A stretch of DNA of 64,000 bases, taken from assembly GCA_021787365.1 (NCBI GenBank), contig JAJYMB010000128.1:43225-107224 (forward strand), in the 5' to 3' direction. The position numbers and the translations under genes are program-made. The notes beneath the pieces were generated by a model. It did no database searches. It was not told where the DNA came from and saw nothing but the letters and a program-made list of their open reading frames with translations. Positions 1-8,052 of the stretch are shown piece after piece. The first letter of the stretch is position 1; each line of letters starts with the position of its first letter. The stretch comes from Actinomycetes bacterium. Its GTDB lineage: Bacteria > Actinomycetota > Acidimicrobiia > Acidimicrobiales > Palsa-688.

Positions 1-1
1 G

Positions 2-463
2 GAAATCGTCCCTGCCTGCCAGGCCGAGGGGCTCGGGCTCCTGCCCTGGTCGCCGCTCGGGGGCGGGTGGCTCACCGGCAAGTACCGCCGCGACGAACCC
101 CCGACGGGGCCGACGCGCCTCGGCGACAACCCCGACCGTGGCGTGGAAGCCTATGGCCGGCGCAACCCGCGCCAGCGGACCTGGGACGTGGTCGACGCGG
201 TGGAGGCCGTAGCTCGCGACCGTGGTAGCTCCATGGCCCAGGTGGCGCTCAGTTGGCTGCGGGACCGGCCGGCGGTCACCTCGGTCATCCTGGGCGCCCG
301 GACCCTCCAACAACTCGAGGACAACTTGGGCGCGGCTGACCTCGACCTCTCCCCCGAAGAGACGGCCAGGCTCGACGGTGCGAGCGACCCCGGTGCCGCG
401 GACTACCCCTACGGCGGGCCGGGCACCGACCAGCGCAGCCGGAAGGTCGAAGGAGGCCGGTAA
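2..463 (+). CDS. Aldo/keto reductase, C-terminal part
   Basis: The reading frame is open from base 2, so the gene begins outside the window and only about 153 C-terminal residues are present. They match the last third of an NADPH-dependent aldo/keto reductase with a TIM-barrel fold: a PWSPLGGGWLTGKY segment, then MAQVALSWLRDRPAVTSVILGARTLQQLEDNL-type sequence, the usual barrel strands 7 and 8 that contact the cofactor. The reaction would be reduction of an unknown carbonyl substrate in the cytoplasm. The catalytic Asp/Tyr/Lys/His residues lie upstream of the window, so activity cannot be checked. The stop is TAA at 461-463, followed by a large inverted repeat that may end the transcript. Confidence 0.85.
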   Translation, partial: EIVPACQAEGLGLLPWSPLGGGWLTGKYRRDEPPTGPTRLGDNPDRGVEAYGRRNPRQRTWDVVDAVEAVARDRGSSMAQVALSWLRDRPAVTSVILGARTLQQLEDNLGAADLDLSPEETARLDGASDPGAADYPYGGPGTDQRSRKVEGGR

Positions 464-506
464 GGAAGGGTGGCTGGAAGGGTGGCCTGAAAACTGGCCG
501 ATGTGC

Positions 507-579
507 GCCGGCACAAGCCACATCCACCAGAAAACAGGCTCGTTTTGTACAAAAAACTGGTGGATGTGCGGTTGCCGGC
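507..579. repeat. Nested inverted repeat behind the reductase gene
   Basis: The arms CACATCCACCAG (519-530) and CTGGTGGATGTG (557-568) are perfect 12-bp complements. An outer GCCGGC pair (507-512 and 574-579) extends them. The 26-nt loop is A/T-rich and contains the palindrome TTTTGTACAAAA (543-554). The element lies 40-115 bp past the reductase stop and before the convergent DUF885 gene, so a bidirectional terminator is the simplest reading. It is longer than most terminators and could instead be a small dispersed repeat. Confidence 0.6.
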
Positions 580-639
580 TTCACGTCGGTGAGTTTTCGG
601 AGCGGTTTCGTGCCGGCGGCCGCTCCCATACCGCCCGAG

Positions 640-752
640 ACCACCCCGAACCACCCGAGACCACCCCGGAACCGCCCCGAAGCACCCCCGACGACCCTCG
701 GCCGCCCCTCAACCACCCCCGACCGCCCCTCAACCACCCCCGACCGCCCCTA
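640..752. repeat. C-rich short tandem repeats
   Basis: The top strand is almost G-poor here. It contains degenerate copies of an ACCACCCCGA-like motif, then about 2.5 copies of a 21-bp unit (701-721, 722-742, start of a third). The block runs right up to the stop codon of the DUF885 gene. It has no plausible coding content. Read from the DUF885 gene it is the immediate 3' end of the transcript, giving a G-rich RNA. Confidence 0.6.
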
Positions 753-2432
753 ACTACGCCGGCCCTGCCCGCCGGCGAGCTCCGCAGGGAACTGCTCGAG
801 AAGGAGCGGCCCGGCCCCGAGAGCTCGCGCGTGCCACTGCTTCAGGTCGAACGCGCTGCCGAGGCGCCGGCGGGCCTCGCCGCGCGCCTCGAGCCAGGCC
901 CGTTCGCCCACTTTGTAGCAGATCGCCTGCCCCGGCCAACCCAGGTAGCGGTCGAGCTCGCTCGCCATGAAATCGGGCGGGAAGCAGCTGCGCTCGTCGA
1001 CGAACTCCTTGCCGAGGGCCGGCGTCCAGGTCTCGCCGGGGTGAAAGCGCTCGCCGGCGGGTAGGGCGAGCTCGAGGTGCATGCCGAGGTCGACCACCAC
1101 GCGCACGGCCCGGAACACCTGCCCGCGGAGGAAGCCGAGCCGGAACTCCGGTTTTTCGAAATACCCGAGCTCGTCCATGAGGCGCTCGGCGTAAAGCGCC
1201 CACCCCTCGCCGTGGCCGCTCACGAACGTCATGCGCTGGAACCGGCTGAGCTCATCCTTCAAGTACCGGACCTGGCCGACCTGGAGGTGGTGGCCCGGGA
1301 CCGCTTCGTGGTAGCAGATCGACACCTCTCCCCAGAGCGGGAAGACCGTCTTGCCCAGGGTCGGGTACCACGTGCGCCCCGGCCGGCTGAAGTCCTCTGA
1401 CGGGCCCGTGTAGTACATGGCGGCGGCTCCCCCCGGCGGGGCGATCATGGCCTCGACCCGCTCGAGCGGGGCGGGGATATCGAAGTGCACCCCATCGAGC
1501 TGTTCGACCGTCCTGTCGATCAAATCTTGGAGGTAGGACCGCAGTGCCTCGGAGCCCTGGACCGCCCGGCTGGGATCGGTCTCGAGCACCTCCATCGCCT
1601 CCCTAACGCCCGCCCCGGGTACCACCAGCCCAGCCACGCGTACCATCTCGTCCTCCAAGCGGTGGAGCTCCTCCCAGCCCCACGCGTAGGTCTCCAAAAG
1701 GTCGGGCGTGGCGCCGAGGGCCCTCCGGGCGAAAAGGGCGTAGCGCTCGCGCCCGGCGGCGTCGCGCTCCGACCCCAGGGCAGCCAGCTCGCCCCGCATC
1801 CATGAGGCCGTCGACGCATATGCCTCGGTAGCCGCCGAAGCCTCCCGCAGCAACCGCTTGGCCCGCGCAGAGTCGTGGCCTGCGTAGCGCCCAACCAGCC
1901 CGTCGAAGAAGGGCTCACCGCCTCTCTGGCCGGCCCAGGCCTCCCCTTGGGCCGCACAAGCGAGAACTTGGCGACGGGGCGGGGGCAACCCGCGAGAAAC
2001 GGCCTCTGTGAGCGAGGAACGCAAACCGGCCAGAGCGCTCGGCACCTTCGCCAGACGGGCCGCGATCGTCTCCCAGTGCTCCTCCGTTTCCGACGGCATG
2101 ATGTCGAAGACTTGGCGCACCTCTTGGAACGGGCTCGCGATAACCCGCAGGGCCCGCAGGTCCTCGCCGGCGTCGTGGAGCGCCTTGGCGGTGCTCAGTT
2201 CCCCGACCAGCAGGTCCCGGGCGACCTGGTCGCGCCAGCCTGCCGGCTCCACCCGCGCGAGTCCTGCGGCCACCCGGCGGTTGAGCTCGTCCCGGGCGGC
2301 CAGACCCTCCGGCGAGTAGTCGGTCATCTCCGCGTCGTGGCCGAGGATGCCTCGAGATGTCGCGCTGACAGGGTCGAGCGCTGCCATCTCCTCCACGTAG
2401 GTGTCGCAAAGTTGGTAGATGGCGGAGGTCAT
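750..2432 (-). CDS. DUF885 family metallopeptidase-like protein
   Basis: 560 residues, the usual size for the DUF885 family. Its signature is the gluzincin-like zinc motif CYHEAVPGHHLQ; here His375, Glu376 and His381 form HEAxxGH. Further helical segments follow, including a conserved RQAICYKVGE-like stretch near the C-terminus. There is no signal peptide, so it is predicted to be cytoplasmic. Family members are assumed to be zinc carboxypeptidases, but substrates are mostly unknown and none can be assigned here. The ATG at 2430-2432 has no clear Shine-Dalgarno. A TACAGT hexamer lies 9 nt upstream on the coding strand (2442-2447), so a very short 5' UTR is possible. It stands alone, convergent with the reductase. 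Confidence 0.85.
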   Translation of the reverse strand: MTSAIYQLCDTYVEEMAALDPVSATSRGILGHDAEMTDYSPEGLAARDELNRRVAAGLARVEPAGWRDQVARDLLVGELSTAKALHDAGEDLRALRVIASPFQEVRQVFDIMPSETEEHWETIAARLAKVPSALAGLRSSLTEAVSRGLPPPRRQVLACAAQGEAWAGQRGGEPFFDGLVGRYAGHDSARAKRLLREASAATEAYASTASWMRGELAALGSERDAAGRERYALFARRALGATPDLLETYAWGWEELHRLEDEMVRVAGLVVPGAGVREAMEVLETDPSRAVQGSEALRSYLQDLIDRTVEQLDGVHFDIPAPLERVEAMIAPPGGAAAMYYTGPSEDFSRPGRTWYPTLGKTVFPLWGEVSICYHEAVPGHHLQVGQVRYLKDELSRFQRMTFVSGHGEGWALYAERLMDELGYFEKPEFRLGFLRGQVFRAVRVVVDLGMHLELALPAGERFHPGETWTPALGKEFVDERSCFPPDFMASELDRYLGWPGQAICYKVGERAWLEARGEARRRLGSAFDLKQWHARALGAGPLLLEQFPAELAGGQGRRS

Positions 2433-2602
2433 ACCCGGGTGACTGTACGACCTCCGGGGCCATCAAGGGGGATCGCCTCCGAACCAAAGGGCGGGCTACG
2501 GCCACGCGAGGCAACATCCGCCCGGTTGCGACTGCATCTCCCGGGTAGACCGGCAAGCGTCTTCGTCATCGCAACGGGGCGGACGTCCCTTGAGCCGCCG
2601 CG

Positions 2603-3046
2603 CTACGGCGTCGTGGGCGGGCTTACCGGGGCCACGTCGCTCCCGCAGTACTTGCACTTGGTGGCGGCAAGGGGAAGGTCGTCCGACAGGCACGCCGGAC
2701 AGGTCTTCACCGGCGCCGGGGTACCAAATACCGTCTGGCCCCGCCGCTTGGAGACGTACCTGTAGGGGACGACGATGGCAAAATAGATGACGGCCATGAA
2801 AATGAGGAAGTAGATGACGGCCGAGATGAACGACCCGAAGTCCATGAACGTCTTGGTGTTGCCCACCTGCCCGAGCTGAACGCCGAGGCCGACCGAACTC
2901 GAACCCTGGGCACGGTTGAGAAGCGGGTCGATGAGATAGGTCGTGAACGCCTTGATCAGCCCGCTCAACGCCAAAGCGATCACCAGGCCGACGGCCATCA
3001 CGACGACGTTGCCCTGCATAAGGAAGTTCTTGAAACCCTTGAGCAT
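2603..3046 (-). CDS. mscL: Large-conductance mechanosensitive channel MscL
   Basis: 147 residues. The N-terminus MLKGFKNFLMQGNVVVMAVG is the typical amphipathic helix leading into TM1 (about 15-45); TM2 is at about 70-96 and a basic YRYVSKRR segment follows. The homopentamer opens under membrane tension and releases solutes after hypo-osmotic shock. After the normal cytoplasmic helix there is a C-terminal zinc-knuckle-like module with Cys116, Cys119, Cys131 and Cys134 (CPxC...CxxC). MscL of E. coli lacks it, but similar tails occur in actinobacterial MscL. The ATG is preceded by a strong GAGGAGG site. Two TATA-containing stretches between 3070 and 3125 may hold its promoter. Confidence 0.95.
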   Translation of the reverse strand: MLKGFKNFLMQGNVVVMAVGLVIALALSGLIKAFTTYLIDPLLNRAQGSSSVGLGVQLGQVGNTKTFMDFGSFISAVIYFLIFMAVIYFAIVVPYRYVSKRRGQTVFGTPAPVKTCPACLSDDLPLAATKCKYCGSDVAPVSPPTTP

Positions 3047-3160
3047 GGCTTTTTTCCTCCTCGCTCGTAGCCCATATAGGGCTCGCTAATGCCAGTTTTT
3101 GGCTATATAGAGCGCATTTATAGCAGGGCAGCTGCCACGGCGCCTCGGGTTTAGGTCCTC

Positions 3161-4012
3161 CTAAGAGAGCCAGGACCGCTCGAAGGGGGACGCGCCCCGA
3201 GGGGCCTTGGCCGCCGGGGCCTGTCCCCACTGCGCGAAGCTCATGGACTGCAAGGCGCCCTCGTAGTCCTGCAACGCCTCGACGGGGAGCGGCGCCCCGA
3301 TCGCCCTCACGTACACCACCTGCGTACCTGGTGCTCCAAAGGCCATGGTCGTCCCCGACACCCCGACCACTGCCCGGCCAGCCAGCGACCTCTCCGGCAG
3401 GAGCTCGAGCTCGCCCACCAAGTTGAGCTGCTGTGTAGCCGACGTCACGGTCAGCCCGGCGGCGAGTTTCTCGAAGACCCCGTGGTAGGAGGCGGGCACC
3501 ACGATCCACTTGCCAGCCTCTTTCAAGGCGGCAGACAACTTCAACCCGACGAGGTGCTGGAGGGCGCCGGCGTTAGCCAGGACGTAGGCCTTGTGCCCGA
3601 CCAGGACGAGGCTGAGCGAGAGGGGCGCGGCGTCACGGTAGTAGCCCGTGACCGTCTGGGTGCCGTCGACCCGCCCAGCGTGGGCGACCTCGGTGACCTG
3701 AAGGCCGTGGCCACGCATGGTCGCCCTCCACTCGAGCGCGCTCTCGGCATTGGCCGCGCTGATCGACGCGGCTAGGAGCCTCGAAGCGGCGATCGCCGAA
3801 GAGGTGGTGCTCGTCGTGGAAGACGGCGCAGGAGACGGAGACGTCGTGACAGAAGTCGTGACAGAAGAGGTGGTCGTGGGAAAAGAAGTGGTCGTGGGAG
3901 AAGAAGTGGTCGTCACGAGGGGTTGGGCGCCAGCCGCCGGCACGAGGACGGCGCCAAGCCCCACGACCACGACAAACGCGGCCGGCCAGCGTCGCCGGCG
4001 AGGGTCAACCAA
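3161..4012 (-). CDS. Secreted protein with Ser/Thr-rich linker, possible LppX/LolA-like fold
   Basis: The proposed TTG start (4010-4012) gives 283 residues and a clean signal peptide: DPRRRRW, a hydrophobic run, then AAGAQ near residue 29. Residues about 33-73 are almost only Ser, Thr and Pro, encoded by GTGGTCGT-type repeats and likely an extended wall-spanning linker. The remaining 200 residues look like a beta-rich domain with KWIVVP, VVYVRA and a final SFAQWGQ segment, resembling the LppX/LprAFG lipid-binding family. That resemblance is from memory of the family and only tentative. There is no lipobox. It starts 15 bp after the pirin stop, so the two may be co-transcribed. Upstream in-frame codons overlap pirin and are not likely used. 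Confidence 0.6.
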   Translation of the reverse strand: MVDPRRRRWPAAFVVVVGLGAVLVPAAGAQPLVTTTSSPTTTSFPTTTSSVTTSVTTSPSPAPSSTTSTTSSAIAASRLLAASISAANAESALEWRATMRGHGLQVTEVAHAGRVDGTQTVTGYYRDAAPLSLSLVLVGHKAYVLANAGALQHLVGLKLSAALKEAGKWIVVPASYHGVFEKLAAGLTVTSATQQLNLVGELELLPERSLAGRAVVGVSGTTMAFGAPGTQVVYVRAIGAPLPVEALQDYEGALQSMSFAQWGQAPAAKAPRGASPFERSWLS

Positions 4013-4026
4013 GAAAACCAGTGTAG

Positions 4027-5016
4027 CTATGCCAGCTCGAGGTCTCCTGGGTGCCGATGGGGCATGGCCTGCGCCGGCACCCGCCCCAGCCGCCCGGCCT
4101 GGTAATCGGCCAGTGCCTCCATGATCTCCTCTTTGGTGTTCATCACGAAAGGTCCGTAGTGGACGACCGGCTCCCGGATCGGGCGACCTCCGAGCAGGAG
4201 CAGCTCCGCGTTGGGGCTGGCCGAGCTCTGCCGCGGGGCGGCCCCGACCTCGACCACGTCCCCCGGGCCGAAGACGACCAGCTGGCCCGTGTGCGCGGGC
4301 CGGAGCTCTTCGCCGGCTGTGGCGTCGCCCGCCAACACGTAGGCGAGGGCGTTGAAATCTGCCCTCCAAGGAAGCCGCACGCGTGCCCCCGGGGAGACCG
4401 TGGCGTGGGCCATCGTGATCGGCGTGTAGGTCACGCCGGGGCCGGGGTGGCCGTCCAGTTCGCCTGCGATCACCCGGAGCAGGGCCCCGCCATCGGGGCT
4501 GGACAGGAGCACGGCTTGGTTGCCTCGGATGTCCTGGTAGCGCGGCGGGGCCCACTTGTCGGAGCGGGGCAGGTTGACCCACAGCTGAACGCCGTGGAAA
4601 AGGCCGCCCGAAACGACCAGGGCTTCCGGCGGCGCCTCTATGTGGAGTATGCCGGCACCAGCGGTCATCCACTGGGTGTCACCGTCGGTTATGCGGCCGC
4701 CGCCACCGTTGGAGTCCTGGTGCTCGAAGGTGCCGTCGATCATGTACGTGACGGTCTCGAAACCTCTGTGGGGGTGCCACGGGGTCCCCTTGGGCTCGCC
4801 TGGCGCGTAGTCCACCTCACCCATCTGGTCCATATGCACGAACGGGTCGAGGTCGGAGAGCGCCACGCCAGCAAAAGCCCGACGCACGGGGAAGCCCTCA
4901 CCCTCGAGGCCTCCAGGGGCGGTCGTCACCGAACGCACCGGCCGCGAGCGGCTGTCAGGCGAGGGGGCCCCGATCCGAGGCAGTACAAGGATGTCTTCGA
5001 CGGTTACAGCAGGCAT
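4027..5016 (-). CDS. Pirin family bicupin protein
   Basis: 329 residues with two cupin halves. The N-terminal metal site is intact: His81 and His83 in the HPHRGFETVTY motif, His125 and Glu127 in GAGILHIE. Known pirins bind iron or another metal; some bacterial ones oxidise quercetin, others act as redox sensors, so the role here is open. Cytoplasmic. The ATG overlaps the end of the upstream lipid-kinase gene by 13 bp, and the secreted-protein gene follows after 15 bp, so three genes form one transcription unit. The C-terminal half (from about residue 190) carries the usual PxxxHTGQLVVFGPGD-type segment. Confidence 0.93.
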   Translation of the reverse strand: MPAVTVEDILVLPRIGAPSPDSRSRPVRSVTTAPGGLEGEGFPVRRAFAGVALSDLDPFVHMDQMGEVDYAPGEPKGTPWHPHRGFETVTYMIDGTFEHQDSNGGGGRITDGDTQWMTAGAGILHIEAPPEALVVSGGLFHGVQLWVNLPRSDKWAPPRYQDIRGNQAVLLSSPDGGALLRVIAGELDGHPGPGVTYTPITMAHATVSPGARVRLPWRADFNALAYVLAGDATAGEELRPAHTGQLVVFGPGDVVEVGAAPRQSSASPNAELLLLGGRPIREPVVHYGPFVMNTKEEIMEALADYQAGRLGRVPAQAMPHRHPGDLELA

Positions 5017-5945
5017 GCGTGGTTGAACGTACCCGGCCCACCCGCTATTCCCCCACCCCTTCGGCGCACCTTCACCAACAATGCCCTCTCCTGCACTTCG
5101 ACCGACAGCGAGCGCGCCGGCGGCAGGAGGTCCCCGTCCAACTGGCGCGGGAGCTCCTCCCCCACTTCCACCTCCACCTTGGCTGCGCGGAAATGTTCAA
5201 AGTGGTCTCGGGTCTCGATGCCCGTGACGGCCAGCCTCGCGATTCGCAGCCAACCGGAAAGGCCCTTCGGCTCGAGGACACCTACGTCAAGGAGGCCGTC
5301 GTCGAGCGCGGCCCCTGGCAGGATAGTGAAGCCCCCCGGCAGGATGCCAACGTTCCCGACCACCACCGCATGTGCCCAGCGCGTCAGCGGTTCGCCACCA
5401 TCTAGGCGCAGCGTCACCTCATGCCCCGGGCCGGCTAGGTGGGCGAGCCCCGTGGTCCCGTAGCCGAGCCACCCGAGGTGCTGCTTGAAAAACCGGGGAG
5501 TGGATTCCACGACTGCGGCATCTATCCCGATGCCGGCCATAGCCACGAAGGGCTGGCCACAGGCGAAGGCCACGTCGACCAGGCGCTCGTCGCCGGTGAA
5601 GCCTATGCGCAGCGCTTGTTCGAGGTCGACGGGCAGGTCAAGCGACCGGGAAAACAAGTTGGCGGTACCCCGGGGGACTATGGACAACGGCACGCCACTC
5701 CTAGCCAGGTCGTGCGCGCAAGCCCGCACGGTGCCGTCCCCGCCCACCGCGAACACCAACCTTTCCCCTTCTTCTCCCGCGTACGAGGACAGGTCGTGGT
5801 GCAGTTCGGCGCTCCGCTCGCCCTCCTCGGTCACGAGCAGCTCGGCGGCCCACCCGTACGCCTCGGATGCTTCGCGGCAGTGCCTTTCGAGGACATGGAG
5901 ATGGCGGATGCCGGCCGGGCTTATGACAAAGAGGGCTCGCCTCAA
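5004..5945 (-). CDS. Diacylglycerol kinase-like lipid kinase (YegS/DagK family)
   Basis: 313 residues with the DAGK catalytic signature: GGDGTVR at 68-74 (nucleotide-binding loop) and PRGTANLFSR at 91-100, followed by the all-beta C-terminal domain with GNVGILPGGFTILPGA and DGLLDVGVL. These enzymes phosphorylate a lipid or sphingoid alcohol with ATP at the membrane face. The substrate cannot be read from sequence; mycobacterial relatives feed glycerophospholipid or phosphatidylinositol mannoside synthesis. The TTG start at 5943-5945 is set by an AGGAGG site 6 nt upstream. It overlaps pirin by 13 bp and heads that operon, divergent from the metal transporter. Confidence 0.9.
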   Translation of the reverse strand: MRRALFVISPAGIRHLHVLERHCREASEAYGWAAELLVTEEGERSAELHHDLSSYAGEEGERLVFAVGGDGTVRACAHDLARSGVPLSIVPRGTANLFSRSLDLPVDLEQALRIGFTGDERLVDVAFACGQPFVAMAGIGIDAAVVESTPRFFKQHLGWLGYGTTGLAHLAGPGHEVTLRLDGGEPLTRWAHAVVVGNVGILPGGFTILPGAALDDGLLDVGVLEPKGLSGWLRIARLAVTGIETRDHFEHFRAAKVEVEVGEELPRQLDGDLLPPARSLSVEVQERALLVKVRRRGGGIAGGPGTFNHACLL

Positions 5946-6100
5946 AGCCGCCTCCTAGTACCGACAGGTAACCCTGGCCAGGTTGCGACCGCTTCTTGGC
6001 GGGACAAGGACCGCTCTCAGCGACGCAGCGGGGTGAAGGCCCCTGGAGCAAGCACTACCAGGAGGTTAGAGGGGCCCGACGTCAGGGTGCCAGAGGGCGC

Positions 6101-6127
6101 TTACACTGAGACTAAGTCTCAGTGTAA
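6101..6127. promoter_or_regulatory. 27-bp perfect palindrome, candidate Fur-family operator
   Basis: The half-site TTACACTGAGACT (6101-6113) is followed by one central A and by its exact complement (6115-6127). The core TGAGACT-A-AGTCTCA has the 7-1-7 layout of Fur/Zur boxes (TGATAAT-n-ATTATCA). It spans -36 to -10 relative to the first base of the metal-binding protein gene, so an occupied site would exclude RNA polymerase. The Fur-family gene that ends the operon is the obvious ligand. A DtxR/MntR-type repressor is the main alternative. Confidence 0.85.
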
Positions 6128-6130
6128 GAT
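6125..6130 (+). promoter_or_regulatory. TAAGAT -10 box for leaderless metal-transport operon
   Basis: TAAGAT fits the actinobacterial TAnnnT -10 consensus and ends 6 nt before the ATG at 6137. There is no Shine-Dalgarno in that gap. Transcription would therefore start on or next to the ATG. The box overlaps the right half of the palindromic operator. Confidence 0.6.
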
Positions 6131-6136
6131 CAAGTC

Positions 6137-7063
6137 ATGCGCTTGCGCTCAGTTGCTCCTTGGTTGATTGGCCCCGCGGTGGCATCAAGCCTCGCTCTCG
6201 GCGCTCCACCCGCGGCAGGTGCGAGCGCACGTCCCAGCATTGTGCAGGTGGTGGCGGCCGAGAACGAGTACGCAGACGTTGTCTCCCAGGTCGGCGGGCG
6301 CTACGTGCGGGTCGAGGCGGTCATAAGCAACCCGAACACCGACCCTCATGACTTCGAGGCCAACGCCAGCGTCGTTGCCGAAGTGGCCCGAGCGCAGCTG
6401 CTCGTGCAAAACGGCATGGGCTACGACACCTTCATGAGCAAGATCGAGGCTGCGGACAAGCACCGGGGGGCCCGAGTGATCGTGGCCCAGCACCTGCTCC
6501 GGATGAAAAGGGGAGCGTTTGACCCCCACCTCTGGTACGACCCTAGGACCATGCCGTTGGTCGCCAAGGCCGTGGCTCGCGACCTCTCCCAGCTCGTGCC
6601 ATCACACGCCTCGTACTTCCGGGCCAACGAGCAGCGCTTCGAGCGTTCCCTGCGGCCCTGGTTCGACGCGATCGCCCGCTTCAAGTCCTCCTACAAGGGA
6701 GCGCCGGTGGCAGTGACCGAACCGGTGGCCGACTACATGTTGCAAGCGGCCGGGGCGGACATCAAGACCCCCAAGTCCCTCCAATCGGCCATCATGAACG
6801 GCACTGACCCCTCTCCACAGGACGTTTCGACCGAGGAGACGTTGCTGCGGCGGCGCCAGGTAAAAGCGTTCGTGTACAACCGCCAGGTCACCGACAGCCT
6901 CACAGCCACCTTCTTGGCTATCGCCAAAAAGGCCCACGTGCCCGTAGTCGCGGTTTACGAGACCATGCCGACACCGGGCTACGACTACCAGTCCTGGATG
7001 CTGACCGAGACCGACGCCCTGCAAAGAGCCGTCGCCACCGGCAAGTCGACGGAGTCGCTCTGA
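6137..7063 (+). CDS. Metal ABC transporter substrate-binding protein (TroA/ZnuA family)
   Basis: 308 residues: signal peptide (about 1-29, with APPAAGAS cleavage region), then a cluster A-I binding protein. Metal ligands visible are His71 in NPNTDPHDFE, His131 in DPHLWYDPRTMP and Glu195 in VTEPVADYM. Zinc-specific ZnuA usually has His at the third position and a His-rich loop. Here there is Glu and no loop, which is closer to the His-His-Glu-Asp set of Mn/Fe binders such as PsaA, so the metal (Zn, Mn or Fe) is unsettled. No lipobox is present, so it may be free or tethered otherwise. The TGA overlaps the ATPase ATG (ATGA at 7060-7063 region), and the gene starts the operon under the 27-bp palindrome. 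Confidence 0.9.
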   Translation: MRLRSVAPWLIGPAVASSLALGAPPAAGASARPSIVQVVAAENEYADVVSQVGGRYVRVEAVISNPNTDPHDFEANASVVAEVARAQLLVQNGMGYDTFMSKIEAADKHRGARVIVAQHLLRMKRGAFDPHLWYDPRTMPLVAKAVARDLSQLVPSHASYFRANEQRFERSLRPWFDAIARFKSSYKGAPVAVTEPVADYMLQAAGADIKTPKSLQSAIMNGTDPSPQDVSTEETLLRRRQVKAFVYNRQVTDSLTATFLAIAKKAHVPVVAVYETMPTPGYDYQSWMLTETDALQRAVATGKSTESL

Positions 7064-8052
7064 TGCCGGCCATCGTGACCGCACTGCGCTCCCTTCGCGC
7101 CAGCCAGGACGAGGCCGTCCGCCTCGGCGCCGGGTCTTCGTCGGTGCTCTCCGTGCGGGGCTTGTCCGTGCAGCTCGGAGGGCGCGAGGTGCTCCACGAC
7201 GTGTCCTTCGAGCTCGGTGCGGGCGAGCTCACCGGGTTGATCGGCAGCAACGGCGCCGGCAAGACCACCCTGCTGCGGGCGCTCCTCGGGTTGCAGGCCG
7301 TATCGGCCGGTACGGTCACCCTGTCGGGCCGGCGCGAGCGCGCTGCGGTCGGCTATGTCCCCCAAAAGGTGGGCCTCGACCCCGACTTGCCGGTGCGGGC
7401 GAGGGATCTGGTGGCCCTCGGCATAGACGGGCAACGCCTCGGGGTCGGGCTACGTTCGGCCGCGCGGCGGGAGCGGGTGGAGGCGCTTCTCCAATCGGTC
7501 GGCGCGTCCCACCTGGCAGATGCCCGCGTGGGTGCCCTTTCGGGGGGCGAGCAGCAAAGGGTCCTCATCGCCCACGCGCTCGCCTCGTCGCCGAAGTTGC
7601 TCCTCCTCGACGAGCCCCTCGCAAACCTCGACTTGCGGAGCACGCAGGAAACCGTCACCCTGCTCGCCACGCTCGCCCGGTCGCGGGGCATGGCCGTACT
7701 GGTGGCGACCCATGACATCAACCCGCTCCTGCCGTTCATGGGACGCGTCGTGTACCTGGCCGAGGGGCGGGCAGCGAGCGGCACAACCGACGAGGTTGTC
7801 CGCAGCGACGTGCTCTCCGCCCTGTACGGGCACCACGTGGACGTCCTCCACGCCCACGGTCGGGTGATCGTCTCCGTGAGCGACCAGCACCACGACGGGC
7901 CCGGGCAGGGCTGGGGGCCCGAGCCTCGGGGAGAAGCCCTGGTCGGGGGCCCAGGCGGGCAAGAGGCCCCGGGCGAACAACAGGCCCCAGAGGGCTGCGA
8001 CTTGGCGCCCGACGACTGCACCGACGATGCGCCACAAGCGTGGCAGCCGTGA
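7063..8052 (+). CDS. Metal ABC transporter ATP-binding protein
   Basis: 329 residues. Walker A GSNGAGKT at 61-68, Q-loop around VPQK (99-102), signature LSGGEQQ at 159-165, Walker B LLLLDEP at 179-185, switch His in ATHDINP. It drives import through the two permeases encoded next. The first 28 residues before SVLSVRGL are not typical and the true start could be later, but ATGA overlap with the binding-protein gene favours this one. The C-terminus carries a His-bearing GHHVDVLHAHG stretch common in zinc/manganese ATPases, then about 55 Gly/Pro/Ala-rich residues encoded by GC-rich repeats like those at 9.9 kb. Confidence 0.93.
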   Translation: MPAIVTALRSLRASQDEAVRLGAGSSSVLSVRGLSVQLGGREVLHDVSFELGAGELTGLIGSNGAGKTTLLRALLGLQAVSAGTVTLSGRRERAAVGYVPQKVGLDPDLPVRARDLVALGIDGQRLGVGLRSAARRERVEALLQSVGASHLADARVGALSGGEQQRVLIAHALASSPKLLLLDEPLANLDLRSTQETVTLLATLARSRGMAVLVATHDINPLLPFMGRVVYLAEGRAASGTTDEVVRSDVLSALYGHHVDVLHAHGRVIVSVSDQHHDGPGQGWGPEPRGEALVGGPGGQEAPGEQQAPEGCDLAPDDCTDDAPQAWQP

